Positions 1-7,959 of a stretch of DNA of 12,500 nucleotides are shown here, in pieces. Under the pieces are notes generated by a model that saw only the letters and a program-made list of their open reading frames with translations, was not told the origin of the DNA and ran no database searches. Source of the stretch: Chromera velia (lineage: Eukaryota > Sar > Chromeraceae). A program made the translations under genes and the position numbers. The stretch spans positions 1 to 12,500 of the forward strand of contig JAHBMJ010000672.1 in assembly GCA_018398765.1 (NCBI GenBank), written 5' to 3'. The stretch's first letter is position 1. Each line of letters opens with the position of its first letter.

Positions 1-207
1 TATTATTCAGAGAGGGGACTGTTTGGAAGAAAATGGATATGGGTTGAGAGGGAAGAGGCAGCTGATGCTGCTGCTTCCGGGTCCTCTCTGGCGATCTGGG
101 CTGACTGCTAGAACACCAACAGTGTTTTATATTGTTTTAGTATTCTTCCAAATCATTCTCATCATCATGATTGTGCGTGTTATGCATGTTGGGAGTGTTT
201 ATTGGGC
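1..207. other. AT-rich flank without a supported gene
   Basis: An open stretch of about 100 codons covers 23-334 on the plus strand, but it starts at a non-ATG codon, has no recognisable domain and runs into the 8-mer array. I see no promoter, splice pair or RNA gene that would support it. I treat the stretch as intergenic. Confidence 0.4.
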
Positions 208-306
208 TGTTGGGCCATGTTGGGCTTTCTTGTTAGGCGTGTTGGGCGCCCAACAGCTTCCTGGCAAGGTAAAGCCCAACAGTACAACAAGGTTAACAGC
301 CCAACA
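208..306. repeat. Array of TGTTGGGC / GCCCAACA 8-mers around a 16-bp palindrome
   Basis: TGTTGGGC occurs at 208-215, 218-225 and 240-247. Its reverse complement GCCCAACA occurs at 248-255, 274-281 and 299-306, and again at 354-361 and 609-616 beside the TIR element. The two orientations meet in a perfect palindrome, TGTTGGGCGCCCAACA, at 240-255. Three of the GCCCAACA copies are followed within about 5 bp by a CTGGC/CTAGGC-like string. So many exact copies in about 100 bp is not expected by chance. The array could be a decayed inverted-repeat (foldback) element end, a protein-binding array or a degenerate tandem repeat. I cannot choose between these from one copy. Confidence 0.7.
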
Positions 307-361
307 AAACCTGGCGACACGAAGTTTTTCATAAAAATGAATGCATGTTTCTAGCCCAACA

Positions 362-608
362 CTAGGCGACGCACAGTGGTAAAAAAAAAAAAAAGAATAG
401 ACATGTCAAGATTTTTTTTTTCTTTTTTTTTTTTTTTTAGTCTAGTGGTCAAAGGTCCAAGTAAACTTAGCAAAGGTAGGTTTTATAGTTAGATGTGTTT
501 TTGTTATATGTTTGGTACTTCCAATAAAATAATAGAAAAAAAAATAAAAAAGATTAGGCTTCTTCAAATTTTTTTTTTCTTTTTTTTTTATCACTGTGCG
601 TCGCCTAG
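362..608. mobile_element. MITE-like element, 247 bp, with TIRs and 8-bp flanking repeat
   Basis: The left end (362 onward) reads CTAGGCGACGCACAGTGG, then T and a run of A. The right end (to 608) is its reverse complement with one mismatch (GTGG versus GTGA). The inverted repeats are about 20 unique bases plus the adjoining A/T runs. GCCCAACA lies immediately outside both ends (354-361 and 609-616), as expected for an 8-bp target-site duplication, a size typical of hAT-like elements. The interior is AT-rich, carries long homopolymer runs and has no transposase, so the element is non-autonomous. Two cautions apply. The same 8-mer is repeated in the left flank, so one flanking copy may have been there before insertion. 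The terminus also does not match the usual hAT start (CAGGG). Superfamily is left open. Confidence 0.65.
381..438. repeat. Poly(A) and poly(T) homopolymer runs inside the MITE-like element
   Basis: A run of 14 A (381-394) adjoins the left inverted repeat. It is followed by two long T-rich runs interrupted by single C residues (about 412-438). A matching A-rich/T-rich pair lies near the right end (about 535-590). These are low-complexity sequences and slippage-prone, so exact lengths may be unreliable in the assembly. Confidence 0.8.
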
Positions 609-720
609 GCCCAACATAAAAACTAATATTACTGTCATGTTCTCTGTAATTTATAGTTTTTGGTTTTTTATGAAACTTTTTGCATAACATTTCTAGATTT
701 TTGTCTGTTTTTCTTTAAAG

Positions 721-887
721 TCAGGGGTCATGATCTACCTATATGTAGAGTGCGGCCTCCTAGCGTTTTTTCTCAAACTTGTACATACCAGCTGATTAAT
801 GGATTTAAGCTGGTTGAAAAGAAGGAAGTTCAGGAAGAAAAGACTAACAGTACGGTGGCAGCATTGTTTTTGGGGTATTTCTGTTTT
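721..887 (+). other. Exon-like segment, weak candidate
   Basis: A pyrimidine-rich tract ends in CTTTAAAG at 713-720, which resembles a 3' splice site. A GTAAGT donor-like hexamer lies at 888-893. The 167 bp between them are open in one plus-strand frame (55 codons plus two bases) in an otherwise stop-rich neighbourhood. The peptide (GHDLPICRVRPPSVFSQTC near the start, an EKKEVQEEK stretch later) matches no family I know. With no second exon visible, this could be chance. It is listed because the acceptor, donor and open frame coincide. Confidence 0.15.
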
Positions 888-893
888 GTAAGT

Positions 894-1113
894 ACCCCCC
901 GCTTCGCTTTCTGGGGCCATCCCCGCGCTTCAAGATCGAGATCCCCGGCCACCGGGGCCATCCTGGGCCCATCGCGGGCCCGCGGGTGGGGCAGGTGTTA
1001 TAGCATGCCGGGGCTCCTTTGTGATAGAAAAGAAATCGAAAATATTTGACTCGAGATCGAGCTATAATTAATGCAGGATGCCACTTCCACAGGCTCCAGT
1101 GGCATGCCGGGGC
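894..1113. repeat. GC-rich patch with repeated GCATGCCGGGGC and hairpins
   Basis: This patch stands out from the AT-rich surroundings. The 12-mer GCATGCCGGGGC occurs at 1003-1014 and again at 1102-1113. GATCGAG occurs in both halves. ATGCCACT at 1078-1085 pairs with AGTGGCAT at 1098-1105 to form an 8-bp stem. Several GGGGCC and GGGCCC strings can also self-pair. The patch lies immediately upstream of the purine-rich reading frame of the LINE, so it may be the LINE's 5' untranslated or internal promoter region, or an unrelated repeat. Sequence alone does not settle this. Confidence 0.4.
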
Positions 1114-1378
1114 CCAGCAAAAAAGTGTCTCAACCAAACCCTCTAAAAGCCTCAGCCGCAAGAAAAGAAAAGAAAGGACAACAGAGGGGGATGAGAAAAA
1201 GGTGTACAAAATGAAACATGGATGCGTTCGGGGGACAGAAATTACCAATAATGAAAAGAAGAAAGAGGGGGGAAATAGAGCAGGGAAATGGATACGCAAA
1301 AAACAGTACGGAATGGAAAGAAGAATAGAAAGCAAGGTAAAGAAAAGAAAGAGAGATAATAACAAAAAAATCAGGTAG
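1046..1378 (+). pseudogene. Possible N-terminal basic segment of the LINE protein
   Basis: This open stretch of 110 codons is in the same frame as the Glu/Lys-rich segment after it, separated only by a TAG at 1376-1378. It is rich in Lys, Arg and Glu (for example SRKKRKERTTEGDEKK) and has the same purine bias as the LINE coding strand. The first in-frame ATG is at 1211. It has no known domain. It may be the true N-terminus, with the TAG a later mutation. Otherwise it is purine-rich leader that happens to be open. Confidence 0.35.
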
Positions 1379-2250
1379 GCCACTCAACCTTATGAGCCCC
1401 ATACATTAATTCTTTCTAGTCCTTCTTTTCTATCCGCTCCATTGCCGTCTTCGTACCGTTCATCAACTGTCTGTCTCTTTCAAAAGAACGACCTTCTGGG
1501 TTCTAATCAGGCCACCCCAGCAGTGTTCCCTCATTCATCTTCTTCAACCACCTTCGTGGCTTACCCTCAAGAGGAGAGGAAACTGAAATGCAAAGTGGAA
1601 GGGGGTTTGGAGGAAAAGAAGGGGGTAGTGGGAGAAATAAAAGAAACTAACACAGAAGGTGAAAATAAAGAAGCGGGGGAGAAGGAAAGGCAAAAAGAAT
1701 CGGGAGAGGGGGATAGAAAAGAGAAGGAAAAGGATAATGCTCGACAAAAGAGTGGCGAGAATAAAGAGGCGAGGGATAGAACAGATCATAATGCTCGACA
1801 GGAAAGTGATGAGAATAGAGAGGCGGGGGATGGAAAATATGAAATCGAAGGGAGTGACATTTGTTCAGTGGTGTCTGCTGTATTAATGGAATTCATGGAA
1901 AGTACTAGGCCAGCAGAGCCTATGGATGGAAGTAAAGAATTATTATCCCCTCCATTGAAGGTAGTACAAGAGGCTCACGGAAAGTCGTTGTCATCCCGTC
2001 CCTCATACGCCTGCTCTTCTTCTTCTTCTTATTCTTATTCTTCTTGTTCCTCCTCCTCCTCCTCTTTCTATTCTGTGCGGATTGGTAATTCCATGCTTTC
2101 ATCTTCTTCTCCCTCCCAAATGCAGACTGACAAAGTGAGCAGCGCCGGTGACACGGCCAGAGGGGAGGGAGGCCGAACGCTTATGACAAGGCCGGTCGGA
2201 CCCTCCCCTCCCCCTCTCGAATCTTCTGATCGATCGAAGCACTTCCTCTT
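1379..2250 (+). pseudogene. LINE N-terminal region: Glu/Lys-rich repeats and first Ser tract
   Basis: The frame is open from just after the TAG at 1376. There is no ATG near the beginning, so the native start was lost or lies upstream. About 60 residues of ordinary composition lead into a charged region (roughly 1580-1855) with a degenerate 18-residue repeat. At DNA level, AATGCTCGACA recurs at 1736 and 1790, a 54-bp period, and the peptides NARQKSGENKEARD and NARQESDENREAGD align. A hydrophobic-poor segment and the first Ser tract (about 2012-2068) follow. The frame then runs into a Leu/Pro-rich nonsense reading because of a 2-nt insertion near 2245. No zinc knuckle, RRM or coiled-coil motif typical of ORF1 proteins is obvious. 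Function unknown; position suggests the nucleic-acid-binding role of ORF1 products, which is inference only. Confidence 0.55.
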
Positions 2251-2343
2251 CCATTTTTGTTTTCTCCCTCACCCCCTCCTTCCTCTTCCTCCTCTTCTTT
2301 CTCCTCGACTTCTTCTTCTTTTTCTTCTTTTTCCTCCTCTTCT

Positions 2344-2375
<32 letters not shown>

Positions 2376-2688
2376 TTCTTCTTCTTCCTCCTCCTCCTCC
2401 TCCTCCTCTTTTTACTCTGTGCGGATTAGTGATTCCATGCTTTCATCTTCTTCTCTCTCCCAAATGCAGATTGACAAAGTGAGCGGCACCTGCGACATAG
2501 CCAGAGGGGAGGGAGGCCGGACGACTATGACAAGGCCGGTCGGACCCTCCCCTCCCCCTCTCGAATCTTTCGATCGACCAAAGCACTTCCTTCCATTTTT
2601 GTTTTCTCCCCCACCCCCTCCTTCCGCTTCCTCCTCTTCTTCCTCCTCGGCTTCTTCTTCTTTTTCTTCTTTTTGCTCCTCCTCCTCT

Positions 2689-2720
<32 letters not shown>

Positions 2721-2775
2721 TTCCTCCTCTTCTTCCTCATCTCCCATTGCGGCTTTCTTCTTCTCCTCCTCTTCC
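2012..2775 (+). repeat. Tandem duplication, about 342-344 bp unit, carrying (TCT/TCC)n Ser tracts
   Basis: A unique segment at about 2065-2280 is repeated at about 2409-2622. Shared landmarks include CTGTGCGGATT (2075 versus 2419 for GTGCGG), TGACAAGGCCGGTCGGACCC and AAGCACTTCC (2237 versus 2581), all offset by 344 bp. After a 2-nt difference (ACTTCCTCTTCC versus ACTTCCTTCC) the offset falls to 342. Pyrimidine tracts lie at about 2012-2068, 2283-2413 and 2626-2775, so the unit is one Ser tract plus one spacer. A 342-bp unit is 114 codons, hence an in-frame protein repeat. The spacers differ at scattered bases, so this is not an assembly echo of identical sequence. Confidence 0.85.
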
Positions 2776-3780
2776 CTCGGTCCTGGTGTGGGAAAGAAAA
2801 AAGGTGAGAACGGACAGGGACGGGAGGGGAGGGAGAGACCGGACCACCGAGAGAATGCCTCGTCATTGTTGCCTGATGAAATAGGGAGGGGGGGGGTCAG
2901 TAGTAAAGGAATACACTCAGTAAAAAGAAAGAGAGCAGATGGTCTCATCACTCAAGGTGGGAGGGAGCCTCAGAGCCTCAAAAGAGAGAAAAGAAAGCCA
3001 TCCTCAACTGATTTCTCTTCTTTGCCTTCTGCAGCCGATTCCTCTAGAGTATTTTCCTCCTCTTTATTGCCAACGAAAGGGAGAGGGGACCATGAGGGGA
3101 AGGGATACCATTCATCCTATTCTTGTTCTTCACTTGTGCCTTCTTCTTCCTCTTCCTCCTCCATTTTTTATCCTGCGTGTTCTTCATTGCCCATGTATTC
3201 CTCGACAGGAGCAACACTGGAGAACAGGACGGGGAGGGAGAGGTTAATGGTGATGGAAAAAGAAAAAGATGACGGCCTGACTTCTTTATGTGAGAAGGAG
3301 GGCCCACGAGGGAGTATGAATGAACGGTTGACAATGTCTTTGTCTGGCCTCACCACTTCACTTCCAGTTACCCCTCACACCTCTGCCCATCCCACCCCTT
3401 CAGCAGGAAAGGGGAGGAAGGATGGAGCAGGGGGATGCCCACCGGCTTCTTCTGCTTCTTCCTCTTCCTCGTCTTCATTATCCTACTTGGCAGCAGCAGA
3501 AATGAAAACTGGTGGAGTGAACCCCCCTTTCTTTGTTCCCTCTCCAATTCCATCACCTCCCATGAAGCCCTCGTCTTGTTCGTCAGACACCCCTGGAGTA
3601 AAAAAAAAGAATGACAGGTGGCCATGCGGGGGGGAAAAGAGTAAAAAAGGGAAACAGGGACAGAAAGGGGGGGTGGCAAAAGAACCAGTAAGGATCATAG
3701 AAGGAGAAATAATCGAATTGACATGCTTGGAATTATCGGATGACATTCCTGAGCATGAAAACAAAGAGGAGAAGAGGATG
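2257..3780 (+). pseudogene. LINE Ser-rich low-complexity region, fused in frame to the endonuclease
   Basis: This stretch is open without a stop from the second Ser tract to the endonuclease domain (over 500 codons). It contains poly-Ser runs encoded by TCT/TCC, a second copy of the VRISDSMLSSSSLSQMQ-like spacer, basic clusters (KKKGENGQGREGRER, SVKRKRAD) and a Pro/Ser/Lys-rich stretch before 3700. No membrane segment, signal peptide or recognised fold is visible. There is no internal stop and no clear re-initiation site before the endonuclease. In this copy the N-terminal part and the EEP-RT part therefore behave as one polyprotein rather than separate ORF1 and ORF2. An ORF1-like nucleic-acid-binding role is possible but is not shown by any motif. 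Confidence 0.6.
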
Positions 3781-4700
3781 AGCCTCAGGTTGGGATGTAT
3801 GAATGTATGTGCAATTGAGACGAGGTTGGGAAATGAAGAATTTGGGAGATGCCTAGATGCATTCGATGTATTGATATGTATGGAAACGAGGTCAGCATTA
3901 CCCGATGTATCCTTACCAGTATGGGCATTGGGAGGAAACCACTGGGGAGTGAATGTTGCTCACAATATGGGGGGAAAGGGGTATTCAACAATAAACTCGG
4001 GAGGGATTGCAGTATTTGTCAGCAAAACCCTGTGTAAAGATCCACCAGAAGTCAAAGAATTAGCCCCTTCTTATGTGGTGGTGAGAGTCCCAGCAGAAAA
4101 GTTGGGGGAAGGGAAGATACTACAGATAGTGGGAATATACATGCAACCAGTGCTTGCAGGGAATTCAACCCAGGCTTAGACAAGAAAAAGAGTAGAAGAG
4201 AGGATCTGGGAAGCAATTAGAGAAGAATTTGGAAAGACGAGACAGAATGAATATAGGGTGCTGATGGGTGATTTCAATGCACACACAGGGGAGCAATGCC
4301 TACGGGTGTATTACCCAAGGAGGCAAGGGGGAGACACGGAAAGCGATAGAGAAAGAGAGCCAGTCAGATTGGAGAGGGAAAGCAGGGATAAGAGACCAAT
4401 AGATCAAAGAGGGAAAAAGCTGATTGATTGCTGGGAAGAGGCAGACCTTTTCCCTTTGAATGGGATATGGATTGAAGGAGATGAAGGGGAAACAAAGGAA
4501 CAAGGAAATGAGATACCGCGAATATGGAAACGAAGCAAGACCTCACAAGAATTCACGTTCTTTAGACAGGGGGGGGTTTCTTCAATTAACTCGATTGCAG
4601 TTGATACGCAGCTAATTCTAATGTTGCAGATGTTTGAGATGAGAAGAAACAGAGAGATAGCACCAGACCACTGCTTGTTCATATGTGAACTTGAAGGAAA
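3781..4700 (+). pseudogene. LINE apurinic-endonuclease-like (EEP) domain, one nonsense stop
   Basis: In LINEs this domain nicks the target DNA to prime reverse transcription. The signature positions are visible in order: Asn in LGCMNV (codon 3802), Glu in VLICMETRS (codon 3883), GDFNAHTG (Asp 4270, Asn 4276), a Ser-x3-Asp segment SIAVDTQ (4591-4608) and the terminal Asp-His of APDHCLF (4666-4671). The spacing, about 300 residues from first to last, fits the family. A TAG at 4177-4179 interrupts the domain between the GIYMQP-like strand and GDFN, and the same frame resumes directly. The usual SDH reads PDH, and the Tyr after the Ser-x3-Asp position is Thr, minor deviations that may reflect decay. 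Neighbours upstream and downstream are in the same frame. Confidence 0.85.
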
Positions 4701-5193
4701 GGGAAAGAAAAACCAGGAAAACAAAGAAGAGGATCGAAACGTAAGGGAACTGTTACAAGAGAAAGTATGGGAAAGGAGAAGTGGAGCGGAAAGACCCGAG
4801 TCACTATGGAGATTTCCGCTTCCTGAAGGATGGAAGTTTACTGCTTGTGAGCAAGGAAGATGGAAGTGAAAGGGAAGGGAAAGACCACCCCCAAACTTTG
4901 AAAAAGATATACAATTTGTGGAGGCAATAAAAAGATTGCGGGAATTAATAGAAAGAGGGCTGAAGAGAAAGGAAAAGAAAGAAGAAGAAAGCACAGACAA
5001 AGGAAATAAAGAGAATGGAGAGAAAGAAGGGGAAACGATGAAAGAACCTAGGGTAATTGAAGCTAAAATTGAGGAGATGGGAGCACCTGAAAGAGAAAAA
5101 TGCTTTGAGGCATGGATGAGGACGTTAGCGGACAATCAACAAGGGAAGGCAGGTGACACTACAGAGAGAGAGAGCTGCCACTGCCCCCACTAA
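4701..5193 (+). pseudogene. LINE linker between endonuclease and RT, stop and frameshift
   Basis: This is a charged, probably helical linker with Lys/Glu-rich runs (RELIERGLKRKEKKEEES) and a short more ordinary segment (EKCFEAWMRTLADNQQGK). A TGA at 4867-4869 interrupts it, and the same frame continues afterward to a stop at 5191-5193. Around the GA repeat at 5162-5173 the coding frame switches to frame 0, where ELPLPPLSTKRPGRKG begins. The net shift fits slippage in that dinucleotide run. Linkers of this kind are common in LINEs and carry no catalytic motif. Confidence 0.6.
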
Positions 5194-6719
5194 GCACCAA
5201 AAGGCCAGGAAGGAAAGGAACGGAAGCAGGGGGGGGAGAAAGAGGAGGAGAAAGAGGAGGAGAAGGAGGAAGAGATGGTAGGGGGAAAGGATCATGGATG
5301 AGGGGGAGAAGGATGTCAACACACAAGCGCTTCCCGGGGAAGTTGATAGCAATGAAAAAAGAGGTAGACTTCTGGAAAGGGAAAGTGGAGTGGCAAAAAA
5401 GAGTGATGATGAGAGGGCCTCCACATGCGGAAGCTCTAGTAAAAGCAGTATTAGAGACATGGAAGATTTATAAAGAAAGCAAAGCACGGTATGCACTGGC
5501 GGTAAAGACATACATGGAAGAAAAGAAAGAGGAACAACAGAGATATTTAGAAGAACAGTTGAAAGAAAACCTGCAGAAAATATGGAATTTGATTAAGAAA
5601 ATCAGGGGGGAAAGAAAAGAGAAAGCAATGGATGGAATATCGTCGGCCCCTCCCAAAAAACCTTCTCACTCAGACTTTACAAAACATTTTGCAGAAGTGT
5701 TTGGGAACCTAATAGAGAAGTGGGAAACGAGGGAGGAAAGACGAAAGAGAGTGGAAAGAATAGAAAGAAAACTGGGAAGGGGGGAGGTGTCGGGGCTCAA
5801 AAAAGAAGAACTCTTCAGCAAAGAGGAAGTGGTTGTAGCAATCCAAAAAGGAAAGAGAAAAAAAGCGGTAGGGATAGATGGAGTGTCAATTGAGTTGTTG
5901 AGGTGGTGGACAAAGAATGATCTCTTCCTTTCTTCAATCACTCTTCTTTTCAATGTGTGCATAGTATATGGTTGGGTGCCAGATGCATGGAACAAGTGTA
6001 TCATTGAGCCAATACTGAAGGAGGGGAAAGAAGCGAGCCTTGCAGAGTCGTACAGACCAATTCATTTACTCTCTCACCTGTACAAAACATACAGTGTGCT
6101 AGTAGAGGCAAGAGTAAGGAAGCAAGTCAAGGTTTCCCCAATGCAGATTGGATTCCAGAAAGGGAAAGGGCCAAGAGACGCATTGTTTTTGTTCCAACAT
6201 TTGTTGAGAAAGAACAGAAGACCAGGAGTGCATAGTGTATTTGTTGATTTGAAACAGGCTTTCGATTCAGTTGATAGAAACATACTGTGGGAAAGAATAC
6301 TGGAAGAAGAGGTGAGCCCTGAGTGGGTGAGAATTGTAAGAGGAATGTATAGAGAAGTGTGGGCGACCACAAGGATAGACAAAACAGAGAACGAGATAGG
6401 GGGAAGAGAAGGAGGACAATTCTGGTTCTAAGAAGAAAGGGGAGTAAAACAAAGAGATCCACTGTCACCACTCCTCTTTATTATTTTTGTAAATGACCTA
6501 CCCAGAGTATTACAAGAAGGAGAAAAGGGGGGAGAGAGAAGAGAGCAATCGCATAGACCTGCAGAAGCTTTGAGGGTAGGGCAAAAAGAAAAAATGGTGG
6601 AAGTACCATGTTTAATGTATGTGAACGATCTGATAATCATGCATAGAGAGAAAAGCATGGTACAGTGGCAACTGGATGAGTTAGACAAGTACTGTGAGAA
6701 AAGGTCGCTTACGGTGAAT
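5160..6719 (+). pseudogene. LINE reverse transcriptase domain, catalytic box mutated, one stop
   Basis: The enzyme copies LINE RNA at the nicked target. After a basic, Gly-rich lead-in, the RT boxes appear in order: KAVGIDGVSIELL (about 5863-5901), ESYRPIHLLSHLYK (about 6045-6086; canonical YRPISLL), QIGFQKGKGPRDA (about 6144-6182), FVDLKQAFDSVDR with the first catalytic Asp (6240-6278), GVKQRDPLSPLLF (6441-6479; canonical Gly is Arg at 6453), YVND (6618-6629) and VNMKKTVHIFLG (6714 onward). YVND replaces YADD, so an Asn (AAC, 6624) stands where a metal-binding Asp is required. A TAA at 6429-6431 splits the domain, and the frame continues straight through. These two lesions make the copy inactive. 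The nearest relatives by motif are EEP-type LINEs of invertebrates. Confidence 0.88.
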
Positions 6720-7959
6720 ATGAAAAAAACGGTGCATATATTCTTAGGAATGGCATGGGAGAAAGAAAAGGAGGGGGGGAGACTATTTTTTGGAGGAAGA
6801 GCGGTGAAAAAGGACACAGAATTTTGTTATTTGAGAGAAACAGTAAAGAAAGACGGGAGCTGGAGGAATGGATTCGAAGAAAGAATGAAGAAAGCAAGGA
6901 GAAAGATTTATGGTTTGAAAGCTGAACTCACAATGCTTGGTAGACACCCACCGGGGGTAATTATGAAAATATGTAGATCAGCAGCAAGTGAAACATTGCT
7001 ACACGGGTGGGTTACAAGGGGAGGAAGTGAGATAGGATGGGGAGAAATGGATGACCTCTGGTTGAATCTTTGCAAACAAGTTATGTATATACCTCATTTC
7101 TCTTCCTACACACACATACTTCTTGAGTTTGGCATTCGACCTGCAAGATTTGAAGCGGCGACTCGTACGCTGCAATACATATGGAAGGTAGTGCAAAGGG
7201 GGGGAGATGACCTGACAAGAAAAGTCATGGAAGAGCTGGTAGAAGTCAGAGAAAAGAAGAAAAAGGAAGAATATATACAGTATTTGAAAAACTGCTGCAA
7301 CGTACTGGGGATAGAACAAGAAGGGGTGTTTACATTACCTAACTTGACAAAAAGAAATGAGGAAGAAAATGAGACAATCGAAACACCAAAATAGGGAGGA
7401 AGACTTATTTCGTCTGTCGAGGGTGGAATGCAGAGAAGCTTATGGGAAGAGGCGACAAAAAATCAACCATGGGAAAAGGAAGAAGAAAGGCAGAAGATCT
7501 TAAAAACAGAACGACTACATGAAGTATACAGGACAGACAGATCAGGACTGAGACTGATAAAATTAGTCTGGAGACACGAGAAGTGGCAAAAATTTGATAA
7601 GCCGATACCGCAGCCCTACTTAACAGACAGAACACTTTCATTCAAAGAAAGGAAAGCAATTTTACTCTTCAGGTTAGGAAACTGCCAGACAGCGTGGTGT
7701 AAAGCGAAGTTTCAAGGGAAAGAATTGACCGATGAAGAAAGTAGATGCCCGTTTTGCAGAGAGGAAATAGAAAAAAAGGGATCAATGGAAACAGCGCCCA
7801 TCGGAGATGAATTGCATGCTCTGATTGAATGTGAAGAGATGAAGGCAGAAAGAGAACAAGTGTGACAGGAATTGAAGAGAAATGAAAAAGTAAGAGGATT
7901 TGCGATGCAAATGAAAGATCTGGCTGAAACGGAGTATGTCAAAATTCTTGTCCCGCTAT
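6720..7959 (+). pseudogene. LINE C-terminal region with CCHC zinc-finger-like motif
   Basis: Downstream of the RT the same frame continues through the thumb-like region (LYGWVTRGG-type context, here LLHGWVTRGGSEIGW) to a TAG at 7392-7394, then on to a TGA at 7863-7865, then to the hAT terminus. The motif Cys-x2-Cys-x19-His-x4-Cys spans 7746-7832 (CPFC ... LHALIEC). Such a motif near the LINE C-terminus is thought to bind nucleic acid. About 30 further codons (ELKRNEKVRGFAMQMKDLAE and on) follow before the sequence changes at 7960. The native C-terminus and 3' UTR may therefore be missing. Confidence 0.75.

Larger units (their letters stand above)
1046..7959 (+). mobile_element. Non-LTR retrotransposon (LINE), nearly full-length, inactivated
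   Basis: The plus strand encodes, in order, a low-complexity N-terminal region, an EEP endonuclease with all its signature positions, an RT with the usual boxes and a C-terminal CCHC-like motif. This is the architecture of an endonuclease-type LINE. The coding strand is strikingly purine-rich outside the Ser tracts. The frame is 2 from 1046 to about 2245, frame 1 to about 5150, then frame 0 to 7959. Stops lie at 1376, 4177, 4867, 6429, 7392 and 7863, and two indels shift the frame. I see no poly(A) tail or target-site duplication. The 3' end is cut by the hAT terminal repeat at 7960, and the 5' boundary is uncertain (it could lie upstream of 1046 or nearer 1120). The clade cannot be assigned by eye; the RT resembles EEP-bearing LINEs rather than L1. 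Confidence 0.85.

Noticed and set aside
208-306. CRISPR-like array
   Set aside because: The repeats are only 8 bp, in both orientations, with irregular spacing, in what is clearly animal-type DNA.
23-334. 103-codon plus-strand frame with a hydrophobic stretch
   Set aside because: Non-ATG start, no family resemblance, and its second half is the 8-mer repeat array.
844-1383. 179-codon minus-strand open frame rich in Leu, Phe and Ser
   Set aside because: Composition follows from the purine-rich plus strand. The frame crosses the GC-rich patch with no domain, and the plus-strand LINE frame explains part of it.
2412-2951. Minus-strand frames with long poly-Glu or poly-Lys runs opposite the Ser tracts
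   Set aside because: They are antisense readings of the TTC/TCC repeats. The plus-strand reading continues into a recognised endonuclease, and the minus reading has no domain.
4177-4179. Programmed read-through at the in-frame TAG in the endonuclease
   Set aside because: It falls inside the EEP fold, and several other stops and a mutated RT box show general decay. Nothing in the context suggests recoding.
4404-5135. 243-codon minus-strand open frame
   Set aside because: It lies antisense to the LINE endonuclease and linker. The Ser/Phe/Leu-rich composition is the reverse of the purine-rich coding strand.
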